Positions 43,470 through 52,437 of a stretch of DNA of 64,000 nucleotides are shown in pieces (the stretch's first letter is position 1; each line of letters opens with the position of its first letter). The notes beneath the pieces were generated by a model that worked only from the letters and a program-made list of their open reading frames with translations, was not told where the DNA came from and made no database searches. This stretch comes from Bryobacterales bacterium (lineage in GTDB: Bacteria > Acidobacteriota > Terriglobia > Bryobacterales > Bryobacteraceae): assembly GCA_020851555.1 (NCBI GenBank), contig JADZCM010000027.1:1-64000 (forward strand). The letters are read 5' to 3'. Position numbers and translations under genes: made by a program.

Positions 43470-43475
43470 TACGAT
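43470..43475 (+). promoter_or_regulatory. -10 element of the waaF unit
   Basis: TACGAT followed by GGG. The TTG start of waaF (43482) is six bases downstream, so the transcript is probably leaderless. It lies back to back with the rfaE2 promoter. Confidence 0.4.
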
Positions 43476-43481
43476 GGGATC

Positions 43482-44534
43482 TTGCCTGTGTTCCCGCCGC
43501 CATCGCGAATCCTGGTCCGCGCCGCCAACTGGCTTGGCGACGCGGTCATGTCGCTTCCCGCCCTGCGCCTCCTCCGCGCGCGGTATCCCTCGGCGTGGAT
43601 CGCCCTTCAGGCCATGCCTTGGGTGGCGGATCTCTATGCCGGGGAGAAGGTGGCCGACCAGATCTTGCTCTACACCGCGCGGCGGGGGACACGGGACTGG
43701 TCCGGCAAGTGGCGCGCCGCCCGCCGGTTGCGTTCGAACCGGCTCGACACCGCGCTCCTGCTGACCAACTCGTTCGATTCCGCCCTTGTGGTGCGGCTGG
43801 CCGGAATCCGCAGGAGGATAGGCTACAGCCGCGACGGACGCGGGTGGCTGCTCACCGACGCCATCCCGCCGCCGCGCCGCGGTGAGATTCCGCGCCATGA
43901 ACGGTTCTACTACTTGGAACTGCTGCGCCGCGCCGGAATCATCGAATCGCTGCCGCCGCCGGAGCCCGTCCGGCTGGAGAGCGCTCCCGCCGCCCGGCCC
44001 GCGGGGGAGGAGCACTTCCGGCAAATGGGGTGGGCGGTCCCGGTCATCGGCGTCAGCCCCGGCGCGGCGTATGGCGGCGCCAAGCGATGGCCGCCGGAGA
44101 GCTTCGCCCGCGCCGCGGAGATTGTGGCGTCGGCGCTCGGCGGCAAGGTGGCCGTCTTCGGATCCATGGGCGAGCGCCCCACGGCGCAACTGCTCGCGGA
44201 CAGCCTGGCCGTGCGGGGGGTCGGCGTCCGGAACCTGGCCGGAGAGACCAGCCTCAGCCGGTTCATCGAACTGGCGGCGGCTTGCCGCGTGTTTCTCACC
44301 AACGACTCGGGCGCAATGCACGTCGCCTCCGTGCTGGGCGTGCCCACCGTGGCCGTCTTCGGCGCCACGGACCCGGAGGCCACCGGCCCGCTCGGCCCGG
44401 CCAGCCGCGTGATCATGGAACCGGCGGATTGCGCCCCCTGCCTGCTGCGCGAGTGCCCGACCGACCATCGCTGCATGACTCGCGTCACCCCGGAGCGCGT
44501 GGCGGCGGAGGCGCTGGACCTGCTCAAATGGTGA
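43482..44534 (+). CDS. waaF: Lipopolysaccharide heptosyltransferase II
   Basis: GT9 enzyme adding the second heptose to the LPS inner core at the cytoplasmic face of the inner membrane. The 350-residue protein has the N-terminal VRAANWLGDAVMSLPALRLL, the acceptor region and the C-terminal donor-binding region GVSPGAAYGGAKRWP, TNDSGAMHVASVLGVP and FGATDPEATGP. Cysteine-rich C-terminus DCAPCLLRECPTDHRCM is typical of WaaF. TTG start at 43482; a GTG two codons later is an alternative. Confidence 0.94.
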   Translation: MPVFPPPSRILVRAANWLGDAVMSLPALRLLRARYPSAWIALQAMPWVADLYAGEKVADQILLYTARRGTRDWSGKWRAARRLRSNRLDTALLLTNSFDSALVVRLAGIRRRIGYSRDGRGWLLTDAIPPPRRGEIPRHERFYYLELLRRAGIIESLPPPEPVRLESAPAARPAGEEHFRQMGWAVPVIGVSPGAAYGGAKRWPPESFARAAEIVASALGGKVAVFGSMGERPTAQLLADSLAVRGVGVRNLAGETSLSRFIELAAACRVFLTNDSGAMHVASVLGVPTVAVFGATDPEATGPLGPASRVIMEPADCAPCLLRECPTDHRCMTRVTPERVAAEALDLLKW

Positions 44535-44549
44535 GGACGGGATCGCCCC

Positions 44550-44936
44550 GTGGATACCCGAAACAAATTGCTGACGGTGGAACAGGCGGTGGATCTGGCC
44601 CGCCGCTTCCGCGGCGGCGGTAAGCGCCTGAGGGTCGTGGCCGGCTACTTCGACCCGCTTCTCGCCCCGCACGCCCGGCGGCTTGCGCAATTGCGGGAAG
44701 GCGCCGCGGCCCTGGCGGTAATCGTCGCCCGCCCGCCGGACCCCATCCTGCCGGCCCGTGCGCGCGCGGAACTGGTGGCCGGCCTTGCCGCGGCAGACTA
44801 CGTCGTGCTGCCTGGGGACGAGCCGGTCGAAACGATCCTCTCGAAGCTGGACGGAGTGGAGGTGCTGCGCCAGGAGTCCGCCGACCTCGAAATCACCCAG
44901 AGGCTGCTCGATGATGTCCACGGCCGGCAAGCCTAG
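44550..44936 (+). CDS. Degenerate nucleotidyltransferase-like protein
   Basis: A 128-residue protein I cannot name. Its middle resembles the cytidylyltransferase-like fold of RfaE2: AGYFDPLLAPHARRLAQL (31-48) aligns with the GxFDxxHxGHxxxL motif but the first His is Leu and the Gly is Pro, so the nucleotide site looks broken. A short ALAVIVARPP strand follows, as in RfaE2. It lies between waaF and the GT9 gene (about 26-base overlap with the latter), so a role in heptose handling or as a partner of RfaE2 is possible. GTG start. Confidence 0.55.
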   Translation: MDTRNKLLTVEQAVDLARRFRGGGKRLRVVAGYFDPLLAPHARRLAQLREGAAALAVIVARPPDPILPARARAELVAGLAAADYVVLPGDEPVETILSKLDGVEVLRQESADLEITQRLLDDVHGRQA

Positions 44937-45924
44937 CCCTGGCAAGTCCGGCCCCGCCATCCTGGCGGTGCGCATGGGCTCCATGGGGGACGTCATACAT
45001 GCGCTGCCCGCGGTGGCGACCCTCAAGCACAGTTTCCCGGGATGCAGCCTGACCTGGTTGATCGACTCGCGATGGGCGTGCCTGCTGGAGGGCAATCCAT
45101 TTGTCGATACGGTGCTCGACCTGGAGCGCAGCACGCTCGCCGGGATCCGCCGGGCCTGGCGGCGGCTTCGCGCGCAACGTTACCGGTTCGCAGTGGACTT
45201 CCAGGGACTGCTCAAGTCCGCCCTCGCCGCCTCCATGGCGCGGGCCGACCGGATCTACGGGTTTCACCAGTCGCAGGCCCGCGAGCCTCTGGCGGCCCTG
45301 TTCTACTCGAACCGCGTACGAACCCGGTCGGCCCACGTGGTGGACCGGAACCTGGAACTGGCGGCCGCGGCGGGAGCATCCTCGGCGGTTCGCGCCTTTC
45401 CCTTGCCGGAAGGTTCGCCCGAGGGGAGTCTGCCGGAGGGAGATTTCGTTCTGGCCAACCCTTTGGGCGGATGGCCTGGAAAGCAATGGCCGCTTGACTG
45501 CTACGCGGAACTGGCGGGCCTGCTTCGCCGCAGGCTGGGCTTGCCTCTGGTGCTGAACGGACCGCCCCAGGCCGCAACGCGTCTGCGCGAGGTCGAAGGG
45601 GCGCTGGTCCACGTCTCGGGGCTGCCGGGCCTCATCCACGCCACGCGGCGCGCGGCCGCGGTCGTGGGGATCGACAGCGGGCCGATGCACCTGGCCTCCG
45701 CGCTGGAGAAACCGGGAGTGGCCGTCTTCGGCCCGACCGATCCGTCCCGCAACGGGCCTTATTGCGCGTCGATCGGCGTCCTGCGGGACCCGGGCGCCGA
45801 GACCAGCTACAAGCGAACCCCCGACATCGCGCCCAGTATGCGCGCCGTGCGGCCCGGGACGGTCGTCGATTGTCTTTTGGAGAGGTTGGCCGGCCACCGC
45901 CGTTCGACCGGCCTGACCGCCTGA
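44911..45924 (+). CDS. GT9 heptosyltransferase (WaaC-like)
   Basis: A 337-residue glycosyltransferase family 9 protein resembling heptosyltransferase I, which adds the first heptose to Kdo. The N-terminus AILAVRMGSMGDVIHALPAV is the family signature, with VDFQGLLKSA and the donor motif VGIDSGPMHLASALEKP then FGPTDPSRNGP. The start is one of two adjacent ATGs (44911, 44914), both inside the previous gene. It ends in a TGATG overlap with the methyltransferase. WaaC versus another GT9 specificity is inferred. Confidence 0.85.
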   Translation: MMSTAGKPSPGKSGPAILAVRMGSMGDVIHALPAVATLKHSFPGCSLTWLIDSRWACLLEGNPFVDTVLDLERSTLAGIRRAWRRLRAQRYRFAVDFQGLLKSALAASMARADRIYGFHQSQAREPLAALFYSNRVRTRSAHVVDRNLELAAAAGASSAVRAFPLPEGSPEGSLPEGDFVLANPLGGWPGKQWPLDCYAELAGLLRRRLGLPLVLNGPPQAATRLREVEGALVHVSGLPGLIHATRRAAAVVGIDSGPMHLASALEKPGVAVFGPTDPSRNGPYCASIGVLRDPGAETSYKRTPDIAPSMRAVRPGTVVDCLLERLAGHRRSTGLTA

Positions 45925-46475
45925 TGCGCCGCCACTGGTTCCCCAAGCCTTACGCCGACGTGGTCGCCCGGTTACGGGTGCCCGGAGGATTCTTACTGGT
46001 GGCCGCGTTCCTGTGGCTGGCCCGTCCGACTCCCGCATCCCTGCTCTACGGCCTCCCGGTTTCCCTGCCGGGCTTGTGGCTGCGAGGCTGGGCGGCGGGA
46101 CACCTGGAGAAGAACCAGCGGCTGGCGACCAGCGGCCCATACGCCTGGGTGCGGAATCCCCTGTACCTGGGAACCCTTACGGTCGCCGCGGGCCTGGTTC
46201 TCGCTTCGCGCAACTGGGCGCTGGCCGTGCTCTTCGCGGCGGTGTTCCTGCTGATCTACCTGCCGGCCATCGAACTGGAGGAGCAGTATCTCCGGGTTCT
46301 TTTTGAGGCCTTCGACGGATATGCCGCCCGCGTGCCGCTGCTCGTGCCGCGAGGACGCCGCGCCACGGGAGCGCACCGCTTCGAATGGCGCCTCTACGGT
46401 CAAAACCAGGAGTACCAGGCCCTGGCAGGCTTCCTGGCGGGCGCAGCGGTGCTCATCTGGAAAGCGTACCGGTAA
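45924..46475 (+). CDS. Isoprenylcysteine carboxyl methyltransferase-like membrane protein
   Basis: A 183-residue membrane protein with four hydrophobic segments and the ICMT/PEMT signature TSGPYAWVRNPLYLGTL, followed by ELEEQYLRVLFEAFDGY. Family members are S-adenosylmethionine-dependent methyltransferases acting on lipid-soluble substrates; bacterial targets are mostly unknown. It shares a TGATG overlap with the preceding heptosyltransferase gene, so it may modify an envelope glycolipid, an inference from context only. Confidence 0.75.
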   Translation: MRRHWFPKPYADVVARLRVPGGFLLVAAFLWLARPTPASLLYGLPVSLPGLWLRGWAAGHLEKNQRLATSGPYAWVRNPLYLGTLTVAAGLVLASRNWALAVLFAAVFLLIYLPAIELEEQYLRVLFEAFDGYAARVPLLVPRGRRATGAHRFEWRLYGQNQEYQALAGFLAGAAVLIWKAYR

Positions 46476-46623
46476 AAGATGTTGAGGCGGTCATGGTTCC
46501 GCCGCCGCGTCTCAGACTCAGTGCGAATGCCGCCCAACCCAGCGGAATGAGCGTCTTCGTCTCGTCGCTCGACGCTGTGTGGCCGTGAGAGCCGCTGCCC
46601 CGGCAATTCGCGCGTAGCTTGGA

Positions 46624-47697
46624 TTACGGTTCGGGCCGTGGACCGGCCTCGACCGCGCCGCCCTCAGTATGGGAAGCGTCCAACGCCGCGAAGCGGATCA
46701 GCGCCTCCAGTTTGCCTAACGCCGCGCCCGAATCGATCGCTTCGGCCGCCCGCGCCACCCCCTCCCGGAAATCGCCCGCCAGTCCCGCGGCTACCAGCGC
46801 CGCCGCGGCGTTCACCAGAACGATGTCCCGCCGCGGGCCTCTCTCGCCCCTGAGGATCGCGCGGACGATTTCGGCGTTGGTCTCCCGGTCGCCGCCGCGC
46901 AAGTCCGCGCTGCCGGCGCGCACCACGCCGAAATCCTCGGGCGTAAGCTCGCGGGCGACGGCGCCTCCGTCGCGGATTTCGAAGGCCAGTGTCGGTCCGG
47001 TGGTGGTGATCTCGTCCAGCCCGTCGCGGCCGTGCACCACGAAGCCCCGCGTGAGTCCGAGCGCCGCCAGCGCGTCGGCGATGAGCGCCGCGGCCTCCGG
47101 GCTGGGCGCCCCCACCAACTGCGCGCCCGCACCCGCCGGATTCGTCAGCGGTCCCAACAGATTGAACACGGTCCGCATTTTCAGCTCCAGGCGGGCGAGC
47201 TGAGCATGTCTGGTGGCCGTGTGAATGGCCGGCGCGAAGAGAAAGCCGATGCCCGTCTCGCGGATGGAACGGGCTACCCGTTCCGGCGGCAGAGATACGT
47301 TGACGCCCAGGCCTTCCATTACGTCCGCGCTTCCGCACCGGCTGGAGATCGACCGGTTGCCGTGCTTGGCGACCCGCCCTCCGGCCCCGGCCACCACGAA
47401 CGCCGCCACGGTCGAGATGTTGAAGGTTCCGGCCCCGTCTCCTCCCGTGCCGCAGGTGTCCACCAGCGGCCGCGCATCCTCCCCCGCGTACACCGGCGCC
47501 GCCATCTCCCGCATGGCGCGGGCGAAACCCACCACCTCGGCGGCAACCTCGCCTTTCATCCTGAGCGCCACCAGAAAAGCCGCAATCTGGGGCGTCGATG
47601 CGGTTCCCTCCAGAATGGACAGCATGGCATCCCGCGCCTGGCCCGCATCAAGGCTGTGCTTCGAGACAACGATTTCCAGGAAAGGAAGTAACGACAT
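46624..47697 (-). CDS. trpD: Anthranilate phosphoribosyltransferase
   Basis: Transfers phosphoribose from PRPP to anthranilate in tryptophan synthesis. The 357-residue protein shows VDTCGTGGDGAGTFNIST (PRPP loop), KHGNRSISSRCGSADVMEGLG and FLFAPAIHTATRHA. No other trp gene is nearby, so it is a dispersed member of the pathway. It is divergent from sucC with about 50 bases between start codons. Confidence 0.96.
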   Translation of the reverse strand: MSLLPFLEIVVSKHSLDAGQARDAMLSILEGTASTPQIAAFLVALRMKGEVAAEVVGFARAMREMAAPVYAGEDARPLVDTCGTGGDGAGTFNISTVAAFVVAGAGGRVAKHGNRSISSRCGSADVMEGLGVNVSLPPERVARSIRETGIGFLFAPAIHTATRHAQLARLELKMRTVFNLLGPLTNPAGAGAQLVGAPSPEAAALIADALAALGLTRGFVVHGRDGLDEITTTGPTLAFEIRDGGAVARELTPEDFGVVRAGSADLRGGDRETNAEIVRAILRGERGPRRDIVLVNAAAALVAAGLAGDFREGVARAAEAIDSGAALGKLEALIRFAALDASHTEGGAVEAGPRPEP

Positions 47698-47746
47698 GAT
47701 ATAGTGATTCTTCGGTGTTCTCAGATCCTAGCACACGTGTAATCCA

Positions 47747-48904
47747 ATGAAAATCCACGAGTATCAGGCCAAAGGCATCCTGGCCCGGTTCGGAGTCCCC
47801 GTGCCGCGCGGGGAAGTCGTGTACACGCCCGAAGAGGCGGACTCGGCAGCCCGCAAAATCGGCGGCAGCGTCGTGGTGAAAGCTCAGATCCACGCCGGGG
47901 GCCGGGGCAAAGGCGGCGGCGTCAAGGTGGCTCGCGACGCTCAGGAAGCCGTTGAGATTGCCAAGAAAATGCTGGGCATGAAGCTGGTTACGCACCAGAC
48001 CGGCCCGGAAGGCCGCATCGTCCAGCGCGTGCTCATCGAAGAGACCTTGCCGATTGAGCGGGAACTGTATCTGGGGATCGTGCTTGACCGGGCACAGGCC
48101 AAACCCGTCTTCATGGCCTCCGCCGCCGGCGGCGTGGACATCGAGGAAGTCGCCGCCAGGAGTCCCGAGAAGATCCTGAAGGAGCCGGTCGAACCGGGAA
48201 CGGGGCTGTCCCCCTTCCAGGCCCGCAATCTCGCCTACGGCATGGCCATCCCGCCCGCCAGTGCTCCGGCCGCGGCGGCGGCGATGATAGCCCTGGCCAA
48301 GGCTTACGAGGCGGTGGACGCCTCGCTCGCGGAAATCAACCCCTTCATCCTGGCCACGGACGGCCGCGTCATCGCCCTTGACGCCAAGATCAATCTGGAC
48401 GACAACGCGCTCTACCGCCACAAGGACCTGCTGGAACTGCGCGACCTCAACGAGGAAGACCCGCTGGAGGTGGACGCCTCGCGCTTCGGCCTCAATTACA
48501 TCAAGCTCGACGGCACGGTCGGCTGCATGGTCAACGGCGCGGGCCTGGCCATGGCGACCATGGACATCATCCAGTACGCGGGCGGCAGTCCGGCGAACTT
48601 CCTCGACGTGGGAGGCGGCGCCAGCGCCGAGCAGATCCAGAACGCCTTCCGCATCCTTCTTTCCGACCGGAACGTGAAGGCCGTGCTGATCAACATTTTC
48701 GGCGGCATTCTGCGGTGTGACACTTTGGCCACCGGCGTGGTGGCCGCGGCGCGGGAATTGAAGGTCCAGGTCCCCATCGTGGTGCGCATGGAGGGCACCA
48801 ACGTGGACGAAGGCCGCCGCATCCTAAAGGACTCCGGATTGAACTTCACCGTGGCGGAGGGCATGCGTGACGCCGCGGAGGAAGTGGTAGGGCTGGCGCG
48901 ATGA
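47747..48904 (+). CDS. sucC: Succinyl-CoA synthetase beta subunit
   Basis: ATP-grasp beta subunit, 385 residues, forming succinate and ATP or GTP from succinyl-CoA with Suc[43 protein letters not shown] and [10 protein letters not shown] are diagnostic. ATGA overlap with sucD. It belongs to the TCA segment also represented by gltA and korDABC elsewhere in the window. Confidence 0.97.
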   Translation: MKIHEYQAKGILARFGVPVPRGEVVYTPEEADSAARKIGGSVVVKAQIHAGGRGKGGGVKVARDAQEAVEIAKKMLGMKLVTHQTGPEGRIVQRVLIEETLPIERELYLGIVLDRAQAKPVFMASAAGGVDIEEVAARSPEKILKEPVEPGTGLSPFQARNLAYGMAIPPASAPAAAAAMIALAKAYEAVDASLAEINPFILATDGRVIALDAKINLDDNALYRHKDLLELRDLNEEDPLEVDASRFGLNYIKLDGTVGCMVNGAGLAMATMDIIQYAGGSPANFLDVGGGASAEQIQNAFRILLSDRNVKAVLINIFGGILRCDTLATGVVAAARELKVQVPIVVRMEGTNVDEGRRILKDSGLNFTVAEGMRDAAEEVVGLAR

Positions 48905-49767
48905 GCATCCTGATTGACGAGAACACACGGGTATTGGTCCAAGGCTTCACCGGCCGGGAGGCGACCTTTCACTCGCAGCAGTGCCTGGCCTACGGCACGA
49001 AGATCGTGGGCGGAGTCGTGCCCGGCAAGGGCGGCACGACACACCTGGATCTGCCCGTTTTCGATACCGTGCGCGCCGCCGCCGCGGCCACGGGCGCGAA
49101 TGCCTCTGTGGTTTTCGTGCCGCCGGCCTTCGCCGCCGATGCGGTCATGGAGGCCGCCGACGCCGGCCTCGGCGTGGTGGTGTGCATTACCGAGGGCATT
49201 CCCACCCTCGACATGCTGAAGGCCTGGCGGTACCTCCAGTCCAGGAAAACCCGGCTGATCGGCCCGAATTGCCCTGGAGTCATCTCGCCGGGCAAGTGCA
49301 AGATCGGCATTATGCCGGGCCACATCCACAAGCCGGGAAGCGTGGGCGTCGTCTCACGCTCCGGCACCTTGACCTACGAGGCGGTGGATCAGCTCACGCG
49401 GCTCGGAATCGGCCAGTCTACCTGCATCGGCATCGGCGGCGATCCCATCATCGGAACGAACTTCATCGACGCCATCAAGCTCTTCAATGAGGACCCGGCT
49501 ACGGAAGCCATCGTCATGATCGGCGAGATCGGCGGCGCCGCCGAGGAGGAAGCGGCGGCGTTCGTGAAGCAGAACGTGAAAAAGCCGGTCGTCGGTTTTG
49601 TGGCGGGGCAGACGGCGCCTCCCGGGCGGCGCATGGGACACGCCGGAGCCATCATCTCCGGCGGATCCGGCAAGGCCGAGGACAAGATCCGCGCCATGCG
49701 TGAAGCGGGCATTGCCGTGTGCATGACTCCGGCCGAAATCGGCCAGAAAGCCAAAGACGTATTGTGA
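48901..49767 (+). CDS. sucD: Succinyl-CoA synthetase alpha subunit
   Basis: CoA-binding and phosphohistidine subunit, 288 residues. The N-terminal [16 protein letters not shown] binds Co[21 protein letters not shown] is the conserved core, and the phosphorylated His247 is in [17 protein letters not shown] overlap with sucC and GTGA overlap with ndk. Confidence 0.97.
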   Translation: MSILIDENTRVLVQGFTGREATFHSQQCLAYGTKIVGGVVPGKGGTTHLDLPVFDTVRAAAAATGANASVVFVPPAFAADAVMEAADAGLGVVVCITEGIPTLDMLKAWRYLQSRKTRLIGPNCPGVISPGKCKIGIMPGHIHKPGSVGVVSRSGTLTYEAVDQLTRLGIGQSTCIGIGGDPIIGTNFIDAIKLFNEDPATEAIVMIGEIGGAAEEEAAAFVKQNVKKPVVGFVAGQTAPPGRRMGHAGAIISGGSGKAEDKIRAMREAGIAVCMTPAEIGQKAKDVL

Positions 49768-50180
49768 TCGAACGCACCTTTTCCATCATCAAACCTGACG
49801 CCGTGGCGGCGGGCCACGCGGGTGAAATCCTGGCCATGCTTGAAGCCGCCGGATTCAAGATCCTCGGCTTGCGCATGCTGAGGATGCGGGAGGAGCAGGC
49901 TCGGGAGTTCTACGCCGTGCACCGCGGCAAGGGCTTCTACGAGAGCCTGGTCGCTTTCATGACCGAGGGGCCGGTGATCGTGCTCGCCTTGGAGCGGGAG
50001 GACGCCATCGTGAAGTTGCGCGAGGTCATGGGCGCCACCAACCCGGCGAATGCGGCGGAAGGAACCATTCGTAAGCGCTTCGCCGCCAACATCGAGCGCA
50101 ACGCCATCCACGGCTCCGACGCCCCCGCCACTGCCGAGACTGAACTGCCCTTCTTCTTCCCCACGGCCGATCTCGTGTAA
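49764..50180 (+). CDS. ndk: Nucleoside diphosphate kinase
   Basis: Transfers gamma-phosphate among nucleoside di- and triphosphates. The GTG at 49764 overlaps the sucD stop codon and gives the normal N-terminus [12 protein letters not shown]; the open frame extends further upstream but without homology. The catalytic His116 lies in NAIHGSDA. At 138 residues it is standard. Linkage to sucCD is sensible, since succinyl-CoA synthetase and Ndk interact functionally in nucleotide supply. Confidence 0.96.
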   Translation: MIERTFSIIKPDAVAAGHAGEILAMLEAAGFKILGLRMLRMREEQAREFYAVHRGKGFYESLVAFMTEGPVIVLALEREDAIVKLREVMGATNPANAAEGTIRKRFAANIERNAIHGSDAPATAETELPFFFPTADLV

Positions 50181-50592
50181 CCGCATCTTCGTGCGCGGCC
50201 GGCCCGGCGTGTCCGCGCGCTCTTATGCGCCAGGTGCTAAGGTAGAGGTAGACGGCGTCAATCCGGCAGAACGGCTGCCGGTGGAAGGCGGAGATGAAGG
50301 TGCCGTTATCTCCTGCCGGCCGCCTCCAAGGCGCGCAGTCTGGTCGGGCAGCACACAGTGGTTGAAGTTGTCTTTTCCCTCGGATTACGGCGGGAATACC
50401 GCTCAAGAACGGTGCGGCATGCGCCCGCGGACCAAAGCCGAATCCTCTGCCGCCCGGCATTCGCCCGGGCCGGCGGCGATAGTCCCATGAACAGGGTTCG
50501 GCGGTTTCGCCGCGACGCTGCAAGCACAGACCGGTTCGAGCGCCGGCCGGACGTTGGCGAGCGGGCAGGCCGGCAGCAGCAGGAGCGCAAGC
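50181..50592 (+). other. 412-bp intergenic region with promoter and hairpins, no convincing gene
   Basis: The longest non-coding stretch of the window. A TGC-TAAGGT -10-like element lies at 50235-50243. Downstream are a hairpin CCGGCAG/CTGCCGG (50263-50269 with 50275-50281) and a second pairing GGAGAT/ATCTCC (50290-50295 with 50308-50313). Small open frames on both strands show no recognisable protein features. If the promoter is real, the regulator at 50593 has a structured leader of about 340 bases, or the region encodes a small RNA. Confidence 0.4.
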
Positions 50593-51291
50593 ATGGCTCA
50601 TAGCCTCGTCCTGGTGGATGACCAGAGGCTCATGCGAGACGGCATTAGGGCCATCCTGCAACAGTCCGGTGAGTTTGTCGTGGTGGGAGAGTCGGGCAGC
50701 GGGCCGGACGCGGTGCGCCTCTGCAGGGAACTGCGGCCCGACGTCGTCCTGATGGACATCGGCCTGCACGGGTTGAATGGCGTGGAGGCGACGGCGGAAC
50801 TCCTCCGGCATCTCCCCGGCGCGAAAGTGGTGGTCCTTTCGGCCTACGACGATGAGCAGTCCGTGGTGGGCGCCATCCGTTCCGGCGCCCGGGCCTTCCT
50901 GTTGAAGCAGGCATCCGAGAGCGACCTCTTGGAGGCGTTGCGTGCGGTGGCCAAGGGCGGATCGTACTTGAGCCCTCAGGTTTCCGATAAGCTGCTGAAG
51001 CGCATCCAGCGGGGGGACCTCGATTCCAGTTCATACGCGCCCGCCTTGGACGCTCTCTCTCCGCGGGAAATCCAGGTGATGCGGCTGGTGGCAGAGGGCC
51101 AGACCAGCAAGGAGATCGCCGCCATGCTGGGCCTGGGCCTTCAGACCGTCCGCAGCTACCGTAAGACGCTCATGAAGAAGCTGAAGGTCAACAACGTCGC
51201 CGCCCTCACGCAGGCGGCCCTGGCCGCCGGCTTGACCCGCCCTCTCAAAAACCCGGGCGGCGGAGGCCCCGCCGGACCACAGGCGGAGTGA
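50593..51291 (+). CDS. NarL/FixJ-type response regulator
   Basis: A 232-residue two-component regulator: receiver domain with the acidic pair near Asp10, the phosphoacceptor Asp55 in VVLMDIGLHG and Lys near VLSAYDDEQS/LLKQASE, then a LuxR-type HTH (LSPREIQVMRLVAEGQTSKEI and TVRSYRKTLMKKL). ATG 50593 is preceded by AGGAG and gives the exact receiver start. No histidine kinase is adjacent; the kinase at 53.0 kb is paired with a different regulator. Target unknown. Confidence 0.9.
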   Translation: MAHSLVLVDDQRLMRDGIRAILQQSGEFVVVGESGSGPDAVRLCRELRPDVVLMDIGLHGLNGVEATAELLRHLPGAKVVVLSAYDDEQSVVGAIRSGARAFLLKQASESDLLEALRAVAKGGSYLSPQVSDKLLKRIQRGDLDSSSYAPALDALSPREIQVMRLVAEGQTSKEIAAMLGLGLQTVRSYRKTLMKKLKVNNVAALTQAALAAGLTRPLKNPGGGGPAGPQAE

Positions 51292-51339
51292 GAGGAAGAT
51301 CGCGCCCGCCGCACACTCTCTCTTGGATAACCCGGCAAA

Positions 51340-52185
51340 GTGGAACTCCAGCGAAAGTGTCTGAGGGGGGGCCTGCCACCCCACGCGCGGCAGGAGAGCC
51401 GCCGCCCGGTGCTGCTGCCGTCGCAGAACACAACCCGTAATGCGGGCGCGCGCTGGAACGCCGGTCCCGGAACGGAGCACGGTATCACCGGCGCAGGCTC
51501 GATCAACGGGATCCTGGCCCGGTTGCCGCGCGCGGAACCCGACCTGCCGGAGCCGCTCAATCCGGAGGAGACTGCCGGTCCCCTGGAGATCCTCTGGCCG
51601 CTGCCTCAGCCTTCCAGAACCGCCGTGCTCGGGGAGCCGGTCAAGGAGTGCGCCCGTGTCAGGAGCTTCCCGGGTCCCGATGCGCCGGGCCTGGAAAACT
51701 GGCCGCCGGATGCGCTGGCCGGACGGGTCGAGACGCTATGCCGCCTTGCCCGGGAGCGCCCGGCGAGTCTGTCGCTGAGCCATTGCGTCATCGCACTGAT
51801 CACGCTGCGGGGACTCTTCCTCACGGCGGAAGTACGCGAACTGCTCTGGTCGGCCTGGCGGGTGCCCGTGTTCGGCCAGATTCTGGGCTTGAGCCGGGAA
51901 CTGCTGGCCTGGGAGTGCGAGGCCCACGAAGGGTATCACTTCGATCCCGGCCGGGTGATCTTCGAGCCTGACCGCCGGAGTTGGGAGCCGGAGCTCCTGG
52001 TGACTTCGCTCCAGGGGCCCGGTAGACCCGCCCTGCGTCTGGCTACCTGCCTCACTGGAGGCATCGAGTCCTCGCGGTGCGGTTGCGGTCTCAGCGGTCC
52101 GCGGCTGGTCGAGGTGAGGCCAGTCCGCCAGAGAGCGTCCGCCGCCGTGGCCGGGGCGTGGCCGCGGCCCGCGATGCTAAGATGA
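51340..52185 (+). CDS. Protein resembling the C-terminal region of phenylacetate-CoA ligase (PaaK/CapK) family
   Basis: A 281-residue open frame whose second half matches the end of PaaK/CapK adenylate-forming enzymes: LAWECEAHEGYHF, ELLVTSLQGPGRPALRLAT and a CGCGLSGPRL zinc-like end. The ATP-binding N-terminal domain is absent, and the first ~100 residues are low in recognisable features, so the true start (GTG 51340) is uncertain. Either a remnant of a larger gene or a stand-alone family in this lineage. It ends 25 bases before tRNA-Leu. Confidence 0.55.
   Translation: MELQRKCLRGGLPPHARQESRRPVLLPSQNTTRNAGARWNAGPGTEHGITGAGSINGILARLPRAEPDLPEPLNPEETAGPLEILWPLPQPSRTAVLGEPVKECARVRSFPGPDAPGLENWPPDALAGRVETLCRLARERPASLSLSHCVIALITLRGLFLTAEVRELLWSAWRVPVFGQILGLSRELLAWECEAHEGYHFDPGRVIFEPDRRSWEPELLVTSLQGPGRPALRLATCLTGGIESSRCGCGLSGPRLVEVRPVRQRASAAVAGAWPRPAMLR
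52175..52183 (+). promoter_or_regulatory. Extended -10 element of tRNA-Leu
   Basis: TGC-TAAGAT, 27 bases before the mature tRNA 5' end, overlapping the end of the PaaK-like gene. Confidence 0.5.
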
Positions 52186-52210
52186 GTTCGAAGCCGAAGC
52201 CTCAAGCGTT

Positions 52211-52297
52211 GCGGACGTGGCGGAACTGGCAGACGCGCTGGATTTAGGTTCCAGTGCCCGCGAGGGCGTGGAGGTTCAAGTCCTCTCGTCCGCACCA
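52211..52297 (+). tRNA. tRNA-Leu (anticodon UAG)
   Basis: An 87-base class II tRNA. The acceptor arms GCGGACG (52211-52217) and CGTCCGC (52287-52293) pair perfectly, with an A discriminator and encoded CCA. The anticodon loop TTTAGGT between CTGGA and TCCAG gives anticodon UAG, which reads CUN leucine codons. The long variable arm (TGCCCGCGAGGGCG) and the GGTTCAAGTCC T-arm are typical of leucine tRNAs. Confidence 0.97.
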
Positions 52298-52437
52298 TTT
52301 CCCTACCGCGGCTGCCTCAGACCGTACGGCCCGCCGTCGCATCCGGGGCAGGAGCGCCGCCGCGGATTCCCGCGTCCCGCGAGCCGAAGAAGGAAGACGG
52401 GAGGCACACCGCAACGGAAAACGGTGGGGCAGCCGGG

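Noticed and set aside
42903..45134. 743-residue minus-strand open frame
   Set aside because: Runs across rfaE2, waaF and the following genes in the wrong frame; composition typical of a shadow.
46476..46623. Minus-strand frame resembling a decayed C-terminal sorting signal (hydrophobic stretch, then Arg-Arg)
   Set aside because: Too short, no upstream body and no start; probably chance.
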